This document shows positions 6,368-8,904 of a DNA stretch of 8,904 bases, one piece after another. This DNA comes from an uncultured Clostridia bacterium (lineage in GTDB: Bacteria; Bacillota; Clostridia; Oscillospirales; Acutalibacteraceae): the NCBI GenBank assembly GCA_945869905.1, contig CAMBQD010000029.1, positions 1-8,904 on the forward strand, read 5' to 3'. The stretch's first letter is position 1. Each line of letters starts with the position of its first letter. A model generated the notes under the pieces. The model did not search any database. It was not told the origin of the DNA and worked only from the letters and a program-made list of their open reading frames with translations. The translations under genes were made by a program, and so were the position numbers.

Positions 6368-6517
6368 ATGAGAGTTAAGATTACCTTGGCTTGCACTGAA
6401 TGCAAACAACGCAACTACAACACAATGAAAAACAAGAAGAATTCTCCTGACAGACTCGAGATGAACAAGTATTGTCGTTTCTGTAAGAAGCATACTCTTC
6501 ACAGGGAAACAAAGTAA
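6368..6517 (+). CDS. rpmG: 50S ribosomal protein L33, zinc-binding (Cys4) form
   Basis: This short gene encodes 49 aa: MRVKITLACTECKQRNY, then a Lys/Asn-rich stretch (TMKNKKNSPDRLEMNKY), then CRFCKKHTLHRETK. L33 is a small protein of the large ribosomal subunit near the E site. Four cysteines in two CxxC pairs (Cys9/Cys12 and Cys36/Cys39) form the zinc ribbon of the C+ type, as opposed to the zinc-free paralogue many Firmicutes carry. The usual L33 features RxNY and the RLE/KY(C) core are present and the length is normal. GGAGGT at 6355-6360 precedes the ATG by 7 bases. It is the first gene of the rpmG-secE-nusG unit, with secE beginning 13 bases after its stop; this order is common in Firmicutes. 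Confidence 0.97.
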   Translation: MRVKITLACTECKQRNYNTMKNKKNSPDRLEMNKYCRFCKKHTLHRETK

Positions 6518-6530
6518 CAGGAGGACGAAA

Positions 6531-6911
6531 ATGGCTGAAGAAAAAAAGACTTCAAAGAAAGCCGAAAAAGCCGATAAGGCTAAGGACAAGAAAAAGAAGT
6601 CAAGGAAAAATCCTTTTAAATCCATTGCGTCATTCTTCAAAAGTGTTAAGGCAGAGGGCAAGAAGGTTGTTTGGGCAAACGGTAAGGACGTGCTTAAAAA
6701 CACAGTAATTGTTCTCGTAGTAGTAATAATTGCAGGTCTTGCAATTTACGGTGTGGATACCGTTCTTTCATTGGGAATGAAGGGACTCAAAAATCTTGCC
6801 GACACAAACACAACCACAACTGCTGCTGTAAGTGATACGGTAGAGGATGAAGCTACTGACGAATCAGCAGATACCGCCACTGAGGCAGAAACAACAACGG
6901 CAGCCGAATAA
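6531..6911 (+). CDS. secE: Preprotein translocase subunit SecE with acidic Thr/Ala-rich tail
   Basis: SecE is the clamp subunit of the SecYEG channel in the cytoplasmic membrane. The 126-aa product has a Lys-rich N-terminus (about 1-30), the amphipathic helix FFKSVKAEGKKVVWANGKDVLKNT (35-58) and one membrane segment (about 58-80), which is the complete minimal SecE core of Gram-positives. The core is followed by an extra tail (91-126) made of Thr, Ala, Ser, Asp and Glu with no basic residue; by SecE topology it would lie outside the cell. Minimal Gram-positive SecE proteins are about 60-75 aa, so both ends are extended. The usual VVWP(S/T) turn reads VVWAN here. AGGAGG (6519-6524) is 6 bases before the ATG. 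The gene lies between rpmG and nusG, as is usual. Identity is sure from motif and context; the tail's role is unknown. Confidence 0.95.
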   Translation: MAEEKKTSKKAEKADKAKDKKKKSRKNPFKSIASFFKSVKAEGKKVVWANGKDVLKNTVIVLVVVIIAGLAIYGVDTVLSLGMKGLKNLADTNTTTTAAVSDTVEDEATDESADTATEAETTTAAE

Positions 6912-6955
6912 TTATTAAAGGCTTTATTTAATATCAATATTCGGGAGGCTTATTA

Positions 6956-7480
6956 ATGGAAGAGGCAAAATGGTATGTAGCCCACACATTTTCAGGATAT
7001 GAAAATAAGGTGGCCGGAAATATTCAGACTGTTGTTGAAAATCGTAATCTTCACGACCTTATCCATGAGGTTGCAATCCCAACGGAAACAGTTGTTGAGG
7101 TAAAGGATGACGGTACTAAAAAGGAATATCAAAGAAAGCTTATGCCCGGTTACGTTTTTATCAAAATGGTAATGACGGATGACAGCTGGTATGTTGTTCG
7201 CAACACACGTGGCTGCACAGGCTTTGTAGGTCCGGAAAGCAAGCCGGAGCCCTTGACCGATGAGGAGGTTAAAAAGCTTGGCGTTGAGAAAATCAGCGTT
7301 GAGGTTTCCTATGAGGTGGGCGACCTTGTTAATGTTATTGACGGTCCCCTTGAAGGCTTCTCAGGTACTGTTGATGAAATTGATGTTGACAACAACAGCG
7401 TACAGGTAACTGTATCTATGTTCGGCAGGGAAAACACTGTTGAATTTGAGCTTGACCAGCTTGAAAAGGTCAGTGATTAA
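6956..7480 (+). CDS. nusG: Transcription termination/antitermination factor NusG
   Basis: The 174-aa protein binds RNA polymerase and affects pausing and termination, and can link transcription to translation. The NGN domain occupies about residues 4-100: WYVAHTFSGYENKVAGNI (6-23), IPTETVVEVKDDG (41-53), KLMPGYVFIKM (61-71), SWYVVRNTRGCTGFVG (77-92). The KOW domain occupies about 118-172: YEVGDLVNVIDGPLEGFSG (119-137), VTVSMFGRENTVEFELDQLEKV (151-172). Both domains are complete and the length is standard. GGGAGG at 6943-6948 lies 7 bases before the ATG. It follows secE by 44 bases, in which no terminator or promoter was seen, so the two are likely cotranscribed. A 118-base structured gap then leads to rplK. 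Confidence 0.98.
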   Translation: MEEAKWYVAHTFSGYENKVAGNIQTVVENRNLHDLIHEVAIPTETVVEVKDDGTKKEYQRKLMPGYVFIKMVMTDDSWYVVRNTRGCTGFVGPESKPEPLTDEEVKKLGVEKISVEVSYEVGDLVNVIDGPLEGFSGTVDEIDVDNNSVQVTVSMFGRENTVEFELDQLEKVSD

Positions 7481-7489
7481 TTAAGTAAT
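7461..7489 (+). promoter_or_regulatory. Possible weak promoter upstream of rplK
   Basis: TTGAAA (7461-7466), inside the end of nusG, and AGTAAT (7484-7489) are 17 bases apart; the -35 matches five and the -10 four of six consensus positions. It would give rplK-rplA an independent start near 7496. In an AT-rich sequence such a match can arise by chance, and read-through from the upstream promoter is the simpler supply. Confidence 0.25.
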
Positions 7490-7491
7490 TC

Positions 7492-7545
7492 GCAGTATAT
7501 CTGCTTATTATCATTGCAGACGGAATTGCCGTTTCGTATGCAATG
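7492..7545 (+). promoter_or_regulatory. Hairpin region in the nusG-rplK gap with alternative pairings
   Basis: CATTGCA (7512-7518) pairs perfectly with TGCAATG (7539-7545); inside it ACGG (7520-7523) pairs with CCGT (7529-7532). Upstream, GCAG (7492-7495) can pair with CTGC (7501-7504). A competing helix TCTGC (7500-7504) with GCAGA (7516-7520) would break both. No long T run follows, so this is not a clear terminator. It may be part of the rplK leader. Confidence 0.5.
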
Positions 7546-7578
7546 GTGGGAGAGATTTTATATCTCGCCATTTACCAC
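7546..7578 (+). promoter_or_regulatory. rplK leader: Putative L1-binding leader hairpin upstream of rplK
   Basis: Outer helix GTGG (7546-7549) with CCAC (7575-7578), a GA bulge on the left (7550-7551), inner helix GAGAT (7552-7556) with ATCTC (7562-7566), and an 8-base right bulge (7567-7574). The same design recurs before rplA. L1 is known to repress its own operon in many bacteria by binding the mRNA at a site mimicking its 23S target, which is an asymmetric bulged helix. Assignment to L1 is inference. The rplK ribosome binding site AGGAGG (7585-7590) follows closely, so protein bound here could block translation. Confidence 0.5.
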
Positions 7579-7598
7579 AATATTAGGAGGAAATTATT

Positions 7599-8024
7599 AT
7601 GGCACAGAAGGTAGTAGGTTTAATTAAACTTCAAATTCCTGCCGGCAAAGCAACTCCGGCACCGCCTGTTGGTCCGGCTCTCGGTCAGCACGGCGTAAAC
7701 ATTATGTCATTCACAAAAGAGTTCAATGAAAGAACAAAGAATGATGTTGGTCTTATCATTCCTGTTGTAATCACAGTTTATGAGGACCGTTCATTTACAT
7801 TCGTTACAAAGACACCGCCTGCAGCAGTTCTTATCAAGAAGGCTTGCGGTATCGACAAGGCATCAGGCGTTCCTAACAAGAACAAGGTTGCAACAATTTC
7901 CAAGGCAGACGTTCAGAAAATTGCTGAAACAAAAATGCCCGACCTTAATGCTGCATCACTTGAGGCAGCTATGTCGATGATTGCAGGTACAGCACGCAGC
8001 ATGGGTATAGTAGTAGAAGACTAA
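7599..8024 (+). CDS. rplK: 50S ribosomal protein L11
   Basis: The 141-aa protein binds 23S rRNA at the GTPase-associated centre of the large subunit, where elongation factors act. The N-terminal domain carries LQIPAGKATPAPPVGPALGQ (11-30) and HGVNIMSFTKEFNERT (31-46); the inter-domain linker TKTPPA has the double proline at 73-74, and the C-terminal domain ends with DLNAASLEAAMSMIAGTARSMGI, the family signature. The length equals the bacterial standard. AGGAGG (7585-7590) is 8 bases before the ATG. It is followed by rplA after 48 bases, the normal L11-L1 pair. A bulged hairpin in the leader and another before rplA suggest feedback control by L1. Confidence 0.99.
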   Translation: MAQKVVGLIKLQIPAGKATPAPPVGPALGQHGVNIMSFTKEFNERTKNDVGLIIPVVITVYEDRSFTFVTKTPPAAVLIKKACGIDKASGVPNKNKVATISKADVQKIAETKMPDLNAASLEAAMSMIAGTARSMGIVVED

Positions 8025-8031
8025 TTCCCTT

Positions 8032-8057
8032 GTGGGAGGAAGTATCCGATTAACCAC
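8032..8057 (+). promoter_or_regulatory. Putative L1-binding hairpin between rplK and rplA
   Basis: Outer helix GTGG (8032-8035) with CCAC (8054-8057), left GA bulge (8036-8037), inner helix GGA (8038-8040) with TCC (8045-8047) closed by AGTA, right bulge GATTAA (8048-8053). The rplA ribosome binding site GGAGGT begins 2 bases after the helix (8059-8064), so a bound protein would cover it. I recall similar GTGGGAGG...CCACs between rplK and rplA in other Firmicutes, but could not check this. Confidence 0.55.
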
Positions 8058-8072
8058 TGGAGGTAATTTATT

Positions 8073-8780
8073 ATGAAACACGGAAAGAAATATACAGACG
8101 GTGCAAAACTTATTGACCGTTCAAATTTATATGAAACAGCTGAGGCACTTGAGCTTTCTGTCAAGACAGCTACAGCTAAGTTTGATGAAACTATTGAGGC
8201 TCACATTCGTCTTGGTGTTGACTCTCGTCACGCAGACCAGCAGGTTCGCGGTGCAGTAGTTCTTCCAAACGGTACAGGCAAGGACGTAAGAGTTGCCGTA
8301 TTTGCAAAGGGTGACCTTGCAAAGGCTGCTGAGGAGGCAGGCGCAGACGTTGTCGGCGATGCAGACCTTGTACAGAAGATTTCAGGCGGTTGGATGGATT
8401 TTGACGTTGCAATCGCATCACCTGATATGATGGGCTTTGTTGGTCGTCTTGGTAAGGTTCTCGGTCCTCGTGGTCTTATGCCGTCACCAAAGGCAGGCAC
8501 AGTTACAATGGATGTAGCTAAGGCTGTTCAGGAGGCTAAGGCAGGTAAGATTGAATACCGTCTTGACAAAACAAATATTATCCACTGCCCAATCGGTAAG
8601 GCATCCTTTGGCACAGAGAAGCTCCTTGAAAACTTCAACGCTCTTCTTGACGCTATCATTAAGGCTAAGCCGGCTGCTGCAAAGGGACAGTACATTAAGT
8701 CAGTTGCAGTTGCATCAACAATGGGCCCCGGTATTAAAATCAATCCTAACAGGGTTGGTTCAGCAGCTACTGCTGAATAA
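8073..8780 (+). CDS. rplA: 50S ribosomal protein L1
   Basis: The 235-aa protein forms the mobile L1 stalk at the E site of the large subunit, helps release deacylated tRNA, and in many bacteria is the translational repressor of its own operon. It has the usual N-terminus MKHGKKYTDGAKLID (1-15), the strand HIRLGVDSRHADQQVRGAV (44-62), and the family signature in IASPDMMGFVGRLGKVLGPRG (114-134) running on to MPSPKAGTV (136-144). A C-terminal stretch IKINPNRV is near the end. The length is standard. GGAGGT (8059-8064) is 8 bases before the ATG. Only 8 bases follow its stop before the next promoter, and no terminator stem with a T run was seen after it, so read-through into the L10 leader is likely. 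Confidence 0.99.
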   Translation: MKHGKKYTDGAKLIDRSNLYETAEALELSVKTATAKFDETIEAHIRLGVDSRHADQQVRGAVVLPNGTGKDVRVAVFAKGDLAKAAEEAGADVVGDADLVQKISGGWMDFDVAIASPDMMGFVGRLGKVLGPRGLMPSPKAGTVTMDVAKAVQEAKAGKIEYRLDKTNIIHCPIGKASFGTEKLLENFNALLDAIIKAKPAAAKGQYIKSVAVASTMGPGIKINPNRVGSAATAE

Positions 8781-8788
8781 TTTGGGTA

Positions 8789-8817
8789 TTGACACAGTTG
8801 ATTCTGTGTGTTAAAAT
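8789..8817 (+). promoter_or_regulatory. Near-consensus sigma-A promoter for the L10 (rplJ) operon
   Basis: A perfect -35 TTGACA (8789-8794), 17-base spacer and TAAAAT (8812-8817) with TGT directly before the -10 give a strong extended promoter. Predicted start is near 8824, exactly where the L10 leader fold begins. The spacer holds an inverted repeat ACACAG (8792-8797)/CTGTGT (8804-8809). Confidence 0.92.
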
Positions 8818-8823
8818 ACAATA

Positions 8824-8904
8824 GCTGTTCAGCCAAAGACAGCAGGTGCAAGGCATTTGCCGAGCGTAAGTTTATCGCCTGCCGAGGAATGAACTTTCAT
8901 ATAA
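8824..8904 (+). ncRNA. L10_leader: Ribosomal protein L10 leader (partial, continues past window end)
   Basis: GCTGT (8824-8828) pairs with ACAGC (8839-8843), and GCAGGTG (8842-8848) with CGCCTGC (8876-8882; one G-T pair), with a small GGC/GCC hairpin (8852-8861) inside; the two base GC at 8842-8843 can serve only one helix at a time. The conserved CCAAAGACAGCAGGTG and CCTGCCGAGG strings are the hallmark of the L10 leader, which L10 (with L7/L12) binds to repress the rplJ-rplL mRNA. Its attenuator part and rplJ lie beyond the window. Confidence 0.92.

Noticed and set aside
6315..6371. 18-codon ORF (starts MSHYEGDY) in the rpmG leader whose TGA overlaps the rpmG ATG
   Set aside because: The ATGA overlap is attractive, but no ribosome binding site precedes its ATG and the composition is ordinary for AT-rich DNA. 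Chance cannot be excluded.
6912..6955. Weak stem (AAAGGCTTT) between secE and nusG as a terminator
   Set aside because: The stem is only three or four pairs with no proper T tract; the two genes are probably cotranscribed.
8191..8500. Minus-strand open frames inside rplA
   Set aside because: Shadows of the highly biased rplA coding sequence; the translations are Pro/Gln/Arg-rich and without any motif.

Overview
The window looks like chromosomal DNA of a low-to-moderate-GC Firmicute, most likely a Clostridia member near the Oscillospirales/Ruminococcaceae. This is an inference from four things: the rpmG-secE-nusG-rplK-rplA order followed by an L10 leader, strong AGGAGG-type ribosome binding sites, sigma-A promoters of the TTGACA-17-TATAAT type, and protein style. 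No mobile element, CRISPR array, rRNA or tRNA gene was seen.

Left block (1-2746, + strand). The 3' part of ilvD (branched-chain amino-acid synthesis) is followed, almost without gaps, by three genes. They encode a membrane-anchored sortase-fold protein whose catalytic His and Arg appear to be replaced, a four-TM protein with a large loop after TM1, and a Wzt/TagH-type ABC ATPase. Gaps are 7, 1 and 4 bases, and each SD lies at or over the end of the preceding gene, so the cassette is probably cotranscribed and translationally coupled. No ordinary ABC-2 permease accompanies the ATPase. This cassette is the best candidate for something undescribed here. A strong bidirectional terminator closes the block.

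Middle block (2745-6197, - strand). A compact operon runs leftward from its own promoter: an HI0933/YhiN-type flavoprotein, a COG2509-type FAD-dependent dehydrogenase and the tRNA m7G46 methyltransferase trmB. TrmB carries Cys in place of the usual Asp of its (S/P)DPWPK motif.

Right block (6222-8904, + strand). A divergent extended -10 promoter drives rpmG (49 aa), secE (with an unusual acidic Thr/Ala-rich C-terminal tail), nusG, rplK and rplA. Two similar bulged hairpins, one before rplK and one before rplA, look like ribosomal protein L1 autoregulatory sites. After rplA a near-consensus promoter begins an L10 leader RNA, cut by the window end and presumably leading to rplJ-rplL outside it.

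The right block is conserved translation/secretion machinery, the middle block is redox and tRNA modification, and the left block is an accessory cell-envelope cassette attached to a biosynthetic gene. Functions are assigned from remembered family motifs. Nothing was searched or computed.
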